A model generated the notes under the pieces. The model searched no databases. It was given only the letters and a program-made list of their open reading frames with translations, and was not told the origin of the DNA. This document shows, piece by piece, positions 43,804 to 52,087 of a stretch of 64,000 nucleotides of DNA. How positions within the stretch are numbered: the first letter of the stretch is position 1; every line of letters starts with the position of its first letter. The position numbers were made by a program, and so were the translations under genes. Source of the stretch: an uncultured Bacteroides sp. (GTDB taxonomy: Bacteria > Bacteroidota > Bacteroidia > Bacteroidales > Bacteroidaceae); assembly GCA_900542985.1 (NCBI GenBank), contig UQPQ01000001.1:1-64000 (forward strand), read 5' to 3'.

Positions 43804-45585
43804 ATGAAAACGTTTCAAAACTTCGATATTGAAGCGGACTATAAGGCGCTACATAGTCGCTTTCCCAATCATGCCGATGCTCCTTTGATAGGTATTACGG
43901 CGAATTTCAGTGAGGGTAATTTGATGCTGGCCCCGGGCTATTATACTTCAGTCCTTCGGGCGGGAGGTATTCCTGTTGTGATTCCTCCGACAGAAGATAC
44001 CGATGCTTTGATCGGTTTACTCGATACGCTTGATGCCGTTTTATTGAGTGGTGGTGCTGATTTGAATCCGTTGTATGTGGGCGAGGAGCCGATACTCGAA
44101 TTGCAGGACATTAATCCCCATCGCGACCGTCAGGAGTTATTGCTGGTACGTCTGGCAGCAAATCGCCAACTTCCTATATTAGGTATTTGCCGGGGTATGC
44201 AGGTGATGACAGCAGCAATGGGGGGAACCCTTTATCAGGACATTTATGCGCAGCGGGAGGGAGAGTCTGTCAAACATAGTCAGAAACTTGACCGGGCTTA
44301 CGCTTCGCATACTGTTCAGATTGTACCCGAATCCTTATTGTCGGATGTGCTGAATACTCTTACTGTTGCTGTCAATTCGTTCCATCATCAGGCGGTCAAG
44401 GAGCCGGCACCCGGCTTTCGTGTTTCGGCTTATGCTCCCGATGGAGTGATTGAAGCAATTGAAAGTACTGAATATAAGTCGATGCTGGGAGTACAGTGGC
44501 ATCCCGAATGTTTCATCTTGAATGGGGATGAATACATGATGCCGATATTCGACTGGCTGGTACGTGAGGCTCATTCTTTCCGTAGGGCAAAACGCTTGCA
44601 CAGCCGTTTGCTGACTCTCGATACCCATTGTGATACACCCATGTTCTTTGGTCAGCAAATTAATTTTGCATCTCGTGACCCTAAAATCAAGGTCGATTTG
44701 CATAAAATGACCGAAGGGCGTCAGGATGCCACCATTATGGTTGCTTATCTGGCACAGAAAGAACGTACAGAAGAAGCTTTGCTGGCTGCAACAGCCAAGG
44801 CAGACCGCTTGCTGAACGAGATAGAGCGTATGGTGGCCATGAACTGCACGGCCGTAGACATTGCTTATACTCCGGCCGACTTGTATCGTTTGAAGCAAGC
44901 AGGAAAGAAGGCGATTATGCTGGGTATAGAAAATGGATATGCCATTGGTAAAGATTTAAGTAATGTGGAACGTTTCCGCCAAAGAGGGGTGGTATATATG
45001 ACATTGTGCCATAATGGAAACAATGATATCTGCGGTTCGGCACGTTATAATGAAGAGAATCTGGGTGTTAGCGCTTTCGGTGAGCAGGTCATCCGGGAGA
45101 TGAATCGGGTAGGCATGATGGTTGATTTGTCGCATGCCGGTGAACGGACTTTCTATGATACGTTGGATATCAGTGCGCAACCGGTGGTTTGTTCTCACTC
45201 TTCTGCACGGGCACTGTGCGATCATCCTCGTAATCTGACTGATGCACAACTCAAGGCTATTGCCGACAAGGGGGGTGTAGTGCAAGTTTGTCTGTATAGC
45301 GGATTCCTGCGTCAGGATGCTCCGGCTACGATTGAGGATGCAATTGAACATATCAATCACATGGTCAGTGTGATGGGCATAGAACATGTGGGCATCGGAA
45401 CCGATTTCGATGGCGATGGAGGTATTATAGGGTGCAATGATTCGTCGGAACTGATTAATCTGACACGGCGCTTCTTGTTGGAGCGTTATGATGAAGAGGC
45501 AATTCGTCTGCTTTGGGGAGGAAACTTCCTGCGGGTGATGGAAGAAGTGCAGAAAAACAGCTACCTTTGCAGCTGTAATCATTAA
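43804..45585 (+). CDS. Fusion: class I glutamine amidotransferase-like (peptidase C26) + renal dipeptidase-like (M19)
   Basis: A 593-residue two-domain enzyme. Residues about 20-260 are a class I GATase/PuuD-like gamma-glutamyl hydrolase: nucleophile Cys in LPILGICRGMQVM, VNSFHHQAVKE and HPE in LGVQWHPECF, so triad-like. Residues 265-590 are an M19 membrane dipeptidase: LDTHCDTPMFF (metal ligands H, D), GIENGYAIG, MVDLSHAGERTF, VVCSHSSARAL and HVGIGTDFDGDGG. Both active sites look intact. It has no signal peptide, hence cytoplasmic. A role in degrading gamma-glutamyl or D,L-dipeptides, such as peptidoglycan or glutathione-type compounds, is plausible. It is the first gene of a run on the plus strand. 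Confidence 0.9.
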   Translation: MKTFQNFDIEADYKALHSRFPNHADAPLIGITANFSEGNLMLAPGYYTSVLRAGGIPVVIPPTEDTDALIGLLDTLDAVLLSGGADLNPLYVGEEPILELQDINPHRDRQELLLVRLAANRQLPILGICRGMQVMTAAMGGTLYQDIYAQREGESVKHSQKLDRAYASHTVQIVPESLLSDVLNTLTVAVNSFHHQAVKEPAPGFRVSAYAPDGVIEAIESTEYKSMLGVQWHPECFILNGDEYMMPIFDWLVREAHSFRRAKRLHSRLLTLDTHCDTPMFFGQQINFASRDPKIKVDLHKMTEGRQDATIMVAYLAQKERTEEALLAATAKADRLLNEIERMVAMNCTAVDIAYTPADLYRLKQAGKKAIMLGIENGYAIGKDLSNVERFRQRGVVYMTLCHNGNNDICGSARYNEENLGVSAFGEQVIREMNRVGMMVDLSHAGERTFYDTLDISAQPVVCSHSSARALCDHPRNLTDAQLKAIADKGGVVQVCLYSGFLRQDAPATIEDAIEHINHMVSVMGIEHVGIGTDFDGDGGIIGCNDSSELINLTRRFLLERYDEEAIRLLWGGNFLRVMEEVQKNSYLCSCNH

Positions 45586-45596
45586 AGATAACGGAA

Positions 45597-46598
45597 ATGA
45601 AAAGACTGATTAGAAATATAGGAGGAGTGTGTTTGCTGGCATGTGCATGTGTGGCGTGTGGCAGTAGTAACAACAAAGCCAAACAGGAAGAACAGACGGA
45701 AGAACAGGCCTTTGTGCAGGCTCCGGCTTTCAATGCTGACAGTGCTTATGCTTATGTAGAAAAGCAGGTGGCTTTTGGTACACGTGTGCCGAATTCGGCT
45801 CCTCATAAGGCTTGTGGCGATTATCTGGCTGATAAGTTGGCTGGATTTGGAGCGAAAGTGTATAATCAGTATGCCGACTTGATGGCGTACGATGGTACAA
45901 TGCTGAAGGCCCGTAATATTATTGGGGCTTATAACCCGGAATCGAAAAAGCGAGTTTTACTTTGCGCGCATTGGGATACACGTCCGTATGCCGATGAAGA
46001 TGAGGCAAAACATCACCGTACTCCTATCGATGGGGCAAACGATGGAGCCAGTGGGGTAGGTGTTTTGCTGGAAATAGCCCGTCAGTTGCAGAAGCAAGCA
46101 CCGGCTATTGGGGTTGATATTGTATTCTTCGATGCGGAAGATTATGGAACACCTGATTTCTATGAAGGTATCCATCGCAGCGATACATGGTGCTTGGGCT
46201 CACAATATTGGGGACGTATTCCGCATGTACCTGACTACAAGGCTCGCTTTGGTATTTTGCTCGATATGGTAGGCGGTAAGAATGCATCGTTCTATTACGA
46301 GGCCTATTCCAAAAATACGGCTCATACCGCCATGCAGAAGATATGGGATGCAGCGCATCGTATAGGGTATGGAAATTATTTCTTGAAAAAAGATGGAGGA
46401 CATATTACCGACGATCACATGTATGTACATCGGTTCCGCCAGATTCCGTGTGTCGATGTCATCGATTTCGATCCGAACAGTGATACAGGCTTTAATCATA
46501 CCTGGCATACACTGAAAGATAATATGGAACATATTGACAAGGCTACTTTGCAGGCTGTAGGCCAGACTGTGATGACGGTGATTTATAATGAAAAATAA
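45597..46598 (+). CDS. M28-family lipoprotein, glutaminyl cyclase-like
   Basis: A 333-residue lipoprotein (CLLACACVACGSSN; several possible lipid Cys, the last one most likely at about residue 21) of the M28 metallopeptidase family, closest in type to the zinc-dependent glutaminyl-peptide cyclases of Bacteroidales. Metal motifs are VLLCAHWDTRPYAD, PIDGANDGASGVGVLLE, IVFFDAEDYG and GGHITDDHMYVHRFRQIP. It converts N-terminal Gln to pyroglutamate on exported proteins, and in this phylum many mature secreted proteins start with Gln. It lies 11 bp after the GATase fusion, in the same unit. Confidence 0.87.
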   Translation: MKRLIRNIGGVCLLACACVACGSSNNKAKQEEQTEEQAFVQAPAFNADSAYAYVEKQVAFGTRVPNSAPHKACGDYLADKLAGFGAKVYNQYADLMAYDGTMLKARNIIGAYNPESKKRVLLCAHWDTRPYADEDEAKHHRTPIDGANDGASGVGVLLEIARQLQKQAPAIGVDIVFFDAEDYGTPDFYEGIHRSDTWCLGSQYWGRIPHVPDYKARFGILLDMVGGKNASFYYEAYSKNTAHTAMQKIWDAAHRIGYGNYFLKKDGGHITDDHMYVHRFRQIPCVDVIDFDPNSDTGFNHTWHTLKDNMEHIDKATLQAVGQTVMTVIYNEK

Positions 46599-46610
46599 AA
46601 ATAAAAGAGA

Positions 46611-47438
46611 ATGAAAGCAAAGTGCTTTGCTGGTGTGTGGATGCTGTTTCTTTGTTTGTTGGGGCATTGTTCCTTATTCTCACAAACGCGGGAAGACTCT
46701 GTAACAATAAAGGGGGTTGTGTCTGATTATGAAGGAAAACTTATAGAAAACTGTTCTGTAATGTTTCAGAATTCGAACTTTGATACTTTGTTTGAAACGA
46801 AAACCGATAAAAATGGAAAGTATCAGATTTGTCTTCCTAAAGGCAAATATAGCAATATGGGGGCAATAGATATGGATACTTATCCTCATACAATGAGGTC
46901 TGGAATGAAAAATGAGGACCTCAGACTGGAGGTCTGGGGATGGAATTTTATAGCAGACAGAGATACTACCTTGAACATCCGGTATGACCGGATGGAGGTA
47001 TATGGTTTGCATGCTTTTCAGATACCTGGAGGTGTACCGGCTTATCAGATATATGTTCGCCCTATGAGTCTGACAAGATTTTTAGCTGAAAAAGGTATAG
47101 AAAATGCTCAGCATAAAGAAGATTTATCGGGTGTGATTCAGGCTGCGTCTGTAGAGATTGCTAAATGCGATAATCTTGCTCCTGCAATTGATAAGGTGGG
47201 GATAAAAGTCTGGATTGACGGAGAAGAAGTTCCTGTTTTAATGAAACAGCAGATAAAGGAATATTATGAGGCGACCGAATATGGAATTGCTTATTATCTG
47301 ACCGTTGGTATTCCTCAGAAAAGAACATCATTACCCTATCAGATAGTTAAGGTGGAATTGACCGATTTGGAGAATGGAGATCGGGGAGAAGCTGTTTATT
47401 ATCTGGAAAAGAATGATTATATCGAATGTGGAAAATAA
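46611..47438 (+). CDS. Secreted protein with carboxypeptidase-regulatory-like domain
   Basis: A 275-residue protein with a signal peptide (MLFLCLLGHCSLFSQ). The first ~70 mature residues form a carboxypeptidase-regulatory-like beta domain: VTIKGVVSDYEGKLIENCSV and FETKTDKNGKYQICLPKGKY. The rest I do not recognise. It starts 12 bp after the M28 gene, so it is probably in that transcript. A surface or periplasmic role is likely; no function can be given. Confidence 0.7.
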   Translation: MKAKCFAGVWMLFLCLLGHCSLFSQTREDSVTIKGVVSDYEGKLIENCSVMFQNSNFDTLFETKTDKNGKYQICLPKGKYSNMGAIDMDTYPHTMRSGMKNEDLRLEVWGWNFIADRDTTLNIRYDRMEVYGLHAFQIPGGVPAYQIYVRPMSLTRFLAEKGIENAQHKEDLSGVIQAASVEIAKCDNLAPAIDKVGIKVWIDGEEVPVLMKQQIKEYYEATEYGIAYYLTVGIPQKRTSLPYQIVKVELTDLENGDRGEAVYYLEKNDYIECGK

Positions 47439-47499
47439 CAACTATATTAGGGAACTGCACAAATAAATAAAATTCATAGATTTAATATAAAGTGAAACA

Positions 47500-47925
47500 A
47501 TGAAGACGATTAACGAACTGCAAGACGAGGTAATCGAGGAATTCAGTGATTTTGAAGACTGGATGGATAAGTATCAGTTGCTCATTGATTTGGGTAATGA
47601 ACAGGAACCACTCGATCCGAAATATAAAACAGAACAAAATCTGATAGATGGATGCCAGAGCCGTGTATGGTTGCAGGCTGACTTGGTGGATGGAAAAATT
47701 ATATTTCAGGCAGAGAGTGATGCTTTGATTGTAAAAGGTATTGTAGCCTTACTGATTAAAGTGGTATCAGGGCATACTCCCGATGAAATATTGAACAGCG
47801 ATTTGTATTTTATTGAAAAAATCGGTCTGAAAGAACATTTGTCGCCTACCCGTAGTAATGGTCTGCTGGCGATGGTGAAGCAGATGCGTATGTATGCGTT
47901 GGCATTTAAGGCAAAGAATGCTTAA
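47500..47925 (+). CDS. sufE: Cysteine desulfuration protein SufE
   Basis: A 141-residue sulfur acceptor that takes the persulfide from SufS and passes it to SufBCD. The catalytic cysteine is in NLIDGCQSRVWLQADL; start ELQDEVIEEFSDFEDWMDKYQLLIDLG and the C-terminal GLKEHLSPTRSNGLLAMVKQM are typical. It is about 17 kb from the suf cluster and follows a secreted-protein gene by 61 bp, ending at a terminator. Confidence 0.95.
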   Translation: MKTINELQDEVIEEFSDFEDWMDKYQLLIDLGNEQEPLDPKYKTEQNLIDGCQSRVWLQADLVDGKIIFQAESDALIVKGIVALLIKVVSGHTPDEILNSDLYFIEKIGLKEHLSPTRSNGLLAMVKQMRMYALAFKAKNA

Positions 47926-47965
47926 AGCTGACTTTTTCTTTTGAGAGAGAGTTGGTGATTTGCGG

Positions 47966-48016
47966 TTCGGGAAGAGAAACGGTATTGAAATCCGGTTCTT
48001 TTCCCGAATCGTTTTT
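47966..48016 (+). terminator. Terminator of the sufE-ending unit
   Basis: ttcgggaa (47966-47973) pairs with ttcccgaa (48001-48008), then tcgtttttg. The loop is long, so it is moderate in strength. Otherwise 47926-48236 shows only the -7 element at 48169. Confidence 0.5.
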
Positions 48017-48168
48017 GTAGGGATGCTTTCATTGGCGTTTCCTTTGGGGCTGGGGTTGCTTGGGTGATTCTGATAAAAACAATATACTGTTGAACCTCTC
48101 TGTGTTTAAAGTCACTTTGTTCTATCATAAATAAGGAACAAAAAGTTTTTTATTAGGTAGATGATGCG

Positions 48169-48176
48169 TATATTTG
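48169..48176 (+). promoter_or_regulatory. -7 element of the ABC export pair
   Basis: TATATTTG matches the -7 consensus, 60 bp before the ATG at 48237. An in-frame start at 48174 would overlap it, which supports 48237 as the real start. Confidence 0.5.
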
Positions 48177-48236
48177 AAATTGAATAGTGTGAATTTCTCA
48201 GACATAAGAAAGCAAACAGAAATAAAACGTAGAATT

Positions 48237-49157
48237 ATGAGCGATTTCTTTTTAGAAACAAAAGAGGTGGTGAAACGTTATGCCGGTCATACTGCTTTAA
48301 ACGGAGTCAGCATTCAAGTTCCCGAAGGTAAAGTGTTTGGTCTGCTTGGGCCGAACGGTGCCGGTAAAACCACTTTAATCCGTATCATCAACCGTATCAC
48401 GGCCCCTGATGCCGGAGAAGTGTACTTCGACGGACGTTTGTCTCGTCCGGATGATATTTATCGTATTGGATATCTTCCTGAAGAACGAGGCTTGTATAAG
48501 AAAATGAAGGTAGGCGAACAAGCCATTTATTTGGCACAGTTGAAAGGGTTAAGCCGGCAGGACGCTACAACTCGTTTGAAACATTGGTTCGATAAATTTG
48601 AAATTACTTCCTGGTGGAATAAGAAGTTGGAAGAGTTGTCTAAAGGAATGCAGCAAAAAGTGCAATTTATCATTACGGTGCTGCATGAACCTCAATTGCT
48701 GATATTTGATGAGCCTTTTTCTGGTTTCGACCCTGTGAATGCCGAATTGCTGAAAAGGGAGATACTGGAGCTGAAGCAAAAAGGACATACCATTATTTTT
48801 TCTACACACAATATGGCTTCAGTAGAAGAAATTTGTGATAAGATTGCTTTGATCAACCATTCGGAAGTGGTTCTGCAAGGGGAAGTGAAAGAAGTCCGTA
48901 GTCGTTTCAAGACCGATACTTATACACTGGTCACACAAGGAGATGTGTTGTTGCAAGATACACCGCTTTTTGAGGCTACTTTGAAGGAAGAAGAGGGACA
49001 GGAGCGATATTATACGGTGAGAAAGTTGCAGGATGTGCCTAATACTGTTTTATTGTCGGAACTTGGGAAGCAGACAGAAATTCTGTCGTTTGCAGAATGT
49101 ATTCCTTCAATGAACGAAATATTTATCCGTACGGTTGAAGGAAAAAACAATCAGTAA
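48237..49157 (+). CDS. ABC transporter ATP-binding protein (NatA/DrrA-type)
   Basis: A 306-residue ATPase for an ABC-2 exporter. Walker A is GLLGPNGAGKTTLIRI, signature ELSKGMQQKVQFI, Walker B LLIFDEPFSGFDP, H-loop IFSTHNM. The C-terminal 80 residues are the DUF4162-type extension. The permease starts 42 bp downstream. The substrate may be a small cation or drug, as for NatAB, but this is not determined. Confidence 0.92.
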   Translation: MSDFFLETKEVVKRYAGHTALNGVSIQVPEGKVFGLLGPNGAGKTTLIRIINRITAPDAGEVYFDGRLSRPDDIYRIGYLPEERGLYKKMKVGEQAIYLAQLKGLSRQDATTRLKHWFDKFEITSWWNKKLEELSKGMQQKVQFIITVLHEPQLLIFDEPFSGFDPVNAELLKREILELKQKGHTIIFSTHNMASVEEICDKIALINHSEVVLQGEVKEVRSRFKTDTYTLVTQGDVLLQDTPLFEATLKEEEGQERYYTVRKLQDVPNTVLLSELGKQTEILSFAECIPSMNEIFIRTVEGKNNQ

Positions 49158-49199
49158 ACTCTCTTATTTGAAGATTTACAATCTTAAAAACTAAAAGTT

Positions 49200-50501
49200 A
49201 TGTCTAAAATATGGATTATTATACAACGTGAATTCTTGCATCGCGTGACCAAGAAATCATTTATTGTGCTGACAATTCTGATGCCTTTCATTATAGCAGC
49301 TACTGTTTTTGTACCGGTATGGCTCTCGATGGTGAAAAGTGATGTGCCTCAGAAAGTGGTAGTCATTGATGATACAGGAAAGTATCTTCCTCAATTTAGG
49401 AACAATGAATCGTATAGTTTTGTACCGGCTTTGAAAATGGAGCCTGAGTTTCGTAGTGATACCGCAGATATTAGTGCGGTGGTGATGATTACGGATGATT
49501 TGATTCAGCATCCGGAGGCTGCTACTATATACTCTCGTAAGGAAGTGCCTAAGAGTTTGTCTCGTCTGGTAAATGAGGTGCTGAATGAACAGATACGTCA
49601 TGATAAGCTGGAAAGATATGATATCCCTCAACTGGAAGATATCATGAGCGATTTTGAAACTTCATATTCGGTACGTACTGTGAAGTGGGCAGATGATGGA
49701 ACTGCCAGTGAGTCGAATTCTTTGGTGGCAATGATGTCAGGGATGATACTTACCTTTCTTATCTATATGTTTATCATGGCATATGGTGGAATGGTGATGC
49801 AGAGTGTAATGGAAGAGAAGACAAACCGTATTGTAGAATTGATTATCTCTTCAGTAAAACCTTTTCAGCTGATGATTGGCAAGATTATTGGCATAGGTTT
49901 GGTTGGTATTCTGCAGTTGTGTATTTGGGGAGTAATGCTGTTTGTAATTTTAGGTGTGACGGGTACAGCCTTCGGCTATTCTGCTTTGCAGTCGCCTGAT
50001 ATGACGGGAGCAATGATGGAAGCTTCTGTAAGTCCTGTGAGTGATGATACGACATCTTTGTTGGCTGCTTTATACAACATGGATTTTCTGAAGTTGGGTG
50101 CGTTTTTTGTTCTGAATTTTATTGGCGGTTATCTGATTTATGCCTCTATCTTTGCGGCTATTGCAGCTTCGGTAAACGAACAGGAAGATTCACAACAGTT
50201 TATGCTTCCGGTTACACTGCTGTTGGTTTTTGCTATGTATGCGGCTATTGCCAGTGCAGATAATCCGGATGGTCCGTTGGCTGTATGGTGCTCAATGATT
50301 CCGCTGACGTCTCCGGTAGTAATGATGGTCCGGCTGTCTTTTGATGCTCCCATGTGGCAGCTGATTCTGTCGCTATGTATTTTGTATGGTACCGCCTTGG
50401 GGTTGATTTGGACAGCAGGAAAAATCTATCGTGTCGGTATTTTGATGTATGGTAAAAAGCCTTCGTTGAAAGAAATGTTTCGTTGGATACTTTATAAATA
50501 A
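49200..50501 (+). CDS. ABC-2 type permease (NatB-like)
   Basis: A 433-residue membrane protein matching NatB-type ABC-2 permeases: N-terminal helix after WIIIQREFLHRVTKKSFIVLTILMPF, a large extracytoplasmic domain (residues 40-170), and six helices in the second half including LIYMFIMAYGGMVMQSVMEEKTNRIVELIISSVKP, the conserved EEKTxRxxE(V/L) coupling motif. It is the last gene of its unit; the convergent recO gene follows in 4 bp. Confidence 0.9.
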   Translation: MSKIWIIIQREFLHRVTKKSFIVLTILMPFIIAATVFVPVWLSMVKSDVPQKVVVIDDTGKYLPQFRNNESYSFVPALKMEPEFRSDTADISAVVMITDDLIQHPEAATIYSRKEVPKSLSRLVNEVLNEQIRHDKLERYDIPQLEDIMSDFETSYSVRTVKWADDGTASESNSLVAMMSGMILTFLIYMFIMAYGGMVMQSVMEEKTNRIVELIISSVKPFQLMIGKIIGIGLVGILQLCIWGVMLFVILGVTGTAFGYSALQSPDMTGAMMEASVSPVSDDTTSLLAALYNMDFLKLGAFFVLNFIGGYLIYASIFAAIAASVNEQEDSQQFMLPVTLLLVFAMYAAIASADNPDGPLAVWCSMIPLTSPVVMMVRLSFDAPMWQLILSLCILYGTALGLIWTAGKIYRVGILMYGKKPSLKEMFRWILYK

Positions 50502-50505
50502 ATGT

Positions 50506-51231
50506 TCAGGTAAATAATTCCTGTAGCACGGTCAGTGATTTCAGTTCCGGAAAGTCTGGAAGATGGAGTCTGTAATATTCATCCATGATGTCTAAGCAAC
50601 GATTCCGTTCTCGGCGACTCATGCTGAAAAGATGCATCGTGTCGTAATTCATACGTAGTAGTGTGCGGATTTGTGCGGCTTCTTCGGGCCGTACAAACAT
50701 TCCGTGCAAAGGCTTAGAAGGGGAAAAACAAGCATTCATTAAGTCAAAGTAGCAGCCATCAGTATAGTTCTCTGTATTAGGATAGAGCCCTAAAAAACGG
50801 GACAGACGCATCAGAAAGACCAGGTGGAAGTTGGCGAAATTGCTATCACATGTATCCAGCCATTGGATAGAATGGATAAGGTAAGCAAAAAGTGGTCTGT
50901 TTTCAGCTTCTTCTTTAAGTGCACGGAACAGGAATTCTGCCAGAAACATCGCAATGGCCGATTTGTATGGATCGTAAGGAAGACTGTGGAATAGATACCA
51001 CATTCTGGCTTCTTTAATAGGGTGAAGTCCTGTCTTGGGACGTATTTCCGCTTCAAATTCAACAATCGACAAAGGTTGAAACAAGACTGATTTTACTGTA
51101 GCCTTGCGTGAACGGGGGAGTGGAACCAAAAAAGACATTTCTCCTTCGGTCTCCGTATAGATGTGGATAATGTTCGATTTGTCGTTGTACTTTACTGTAT
51201 GTAGTACGATGCCTGTATATTTTTGTAACAT
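50506..51231 (-). CDS. recO: DNA repair protein RecO
   Basis: A 241-residue protein that loads RecA onto SSB-coated DNA in the RecFOR pathway. The N-terminal OB fold has [37 protein letters not shown], and the helical domain contains the conserved [11 protein letters not shown] region. A TATCTTTG lies only 8 bp before the ATG (51246-51239), so the mRNA would be nearly leaderless. Confidence 0.93.
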   Translation of the reverse strand: MLQKYTGIVLHTVKYNDKSNIIHIYTETEGEMSFLVPLPRSRKATVKSVLFQPLSIVEFEAEIRPKTGLHPIKEARMWYLFHSLPYDPYKSAIAMFLAEFLFRALKEEAENRPLFAYLIHSIQWLDTCDSNFANFHLVFLMRLSRFLGLYPNTENYTDGCYFDLMNACFSPSKPLHGMFVRPEEAAQIRTLLRMNYDTMHLFSMSRRERNRCLDIMDEYYRLHLPDFPELKSLTVLQELFT

Positions 51232-51238
51232 AGTAATA

Positions 51239-51246
51239 CAAAGATA
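51239..51246 (-). promoter_or_regulatory. -7 element of recO close to the start codon
   Basis: TATCTTTG on the minus strand ends 7 bases from the recO start codon. A transcript from it would have almost no leader. The -33 box is unclear. Confidence 0.4.
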
Positions 51247-51360
51247 TAGAATCTGAACTAAAATGAATACATAAAAGGAACTGAGATATATGGGAAGATG
51301 GCTTTTTAGACTTTTTGTAGGTCTTTGTAATCAAATAATTGAAAAAAAATATCAGAAAGT

Positions 51361-51391
51361 TTTGCAGGTATGAAAATTCTTCATACCTTTG
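51361..51391 (+). promoter_or_regulatory. Promoter of tRNA-Glu and rpsT
   Basis: TTTG (51361-51364) and TACCTTTG (51384-51391) with a 19-bp spacer. A 9-bp inverted repeat (aggtatgaa at 51366-51374 with ttcatacct at 51380-51388) fills the spacer and enters the -7 box. Confidence 0.8.
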
Positions 51392-51457
51392 CAACCGCAA
51401 TCGAGAGATATGCATCCTCAGTTGCGGGCTCAGAAGTTCTTTCTGGGAGTAAAGGAT

Positions 51458-51530
51458 GGCCCGTTCGTCTATCGGTTAGGACGCAAGATTTTCATTCTTG
51501 AAAGGGGGGTTCGATTCCCCCACGGGCTAC
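51458..51530 (+). tRNA. tRNA-Glu (anticodon TTC)
   Basis: A cloverleaf can be drawn: acceptor GGCCCGT with ACGGGCT, D arm GTC-TATCGGTTAG-GAC, anticodon stem CAAGA/TCTTG with loop TTTTCAT (anticodon TTC), T arm GGGGG-TTCGATT-CCCCC. CCA is not encoded. The rpsT gene follows 42 bp later, and there is no terminator between, so they may be co-transcribed. Confidence 0.95.
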
Positions 51531-51571
51531 ATAATAAACAAAATCACGAACAATATTAAAGATTAGTCGAG

Positions 51572-51826
51572 ATGGCAAATCACAAATCATCTATCAAAAG
51601 AATTAGACAAGAAGAAAAGAGAAGACTTCACAATAGATATTATGCAAAGACTATGCGTAATGCAGTGAAGAAGCTTCGTGCAACTACTGACAAAGGTGAA
51701 GCTGTTGCTTTGTTCCCTAATGTACAGAAAATGTTGGATAAGTTGGCTAAACGTAACATTATCCACAAGAACAAAGCTGCAAACTTGAAGGCTAAATTGT
51801 CTGCTCATATCAGCAAATTGGCTTAA
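51572..51826 (+). CDS. rpsT: 30S ribosomal protein S20
   Basis: An 84-residue basic ribosomal protein that binds 16S rRNA. Start [20 protein letters not shown] and the [23 protein letters not shown]-terminal motif are typical. It lies downstream of tRNA-Glu and ends at a terminator. Confidence 0.97.
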   Translation: MANHKSSIKRIRQEEKRRLHNRYYAKTMRNAVKKLRATTDKGEAVALFPNVQKMLDKLAKRNIIHKNKAANLKAKLSAHISKLA

Positions 51827-51853
51827 GTTGTTGCCTGTTTTTTAAAGATATTA

Positions 51854-51885
51854 AGGCTGGGTTTTATAACTCAGCCTTTTGTCGT
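51854..51885 (+). terminator. Terminator of rpsT
   Basis: aggctgggtt (51854-51863) pairs with aactcagcct (51868-51877) with one G-U, then tttgtcgtttt. Confidence 0.82.
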
Positions 51886-52036
51886 TTTCCCCTTGCTGTG
51901 AAAATATTCTTTGTCTGTTTTATTGTTTAATCTGGTCTGTTTCTATACTGTGTTTTGCACTTCTTTGAAGTGAGGTAGAATGTGCTTTACCTTATTTATT
52001 TTAGTATTTTTAGATAGAGGGAGAGGCGCAATGTCA

Positions 52037-52071
52037 TAGATTTTTAGTAACTTTGAACACTTAAAAATCTA
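52037..52071 (+). promoter_or_regulatory. gyrB -7 element framed by a perfect 10-bp inverted repeat
   Basis: tagattttta (52037-52046) and taaaaatcta (52062-52071) are exact inverted copies around a 15-bp centre. The centre holds TAACTTTG (52048-52055), the -7 element. The start codon of gyrB is 16 bp beyond. The repeat could bind a regulator or form a cruciform under supercoiling. Confidence 0.55.
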
Positions 52072-52087
52072 AGTTATTAATAAAGAA

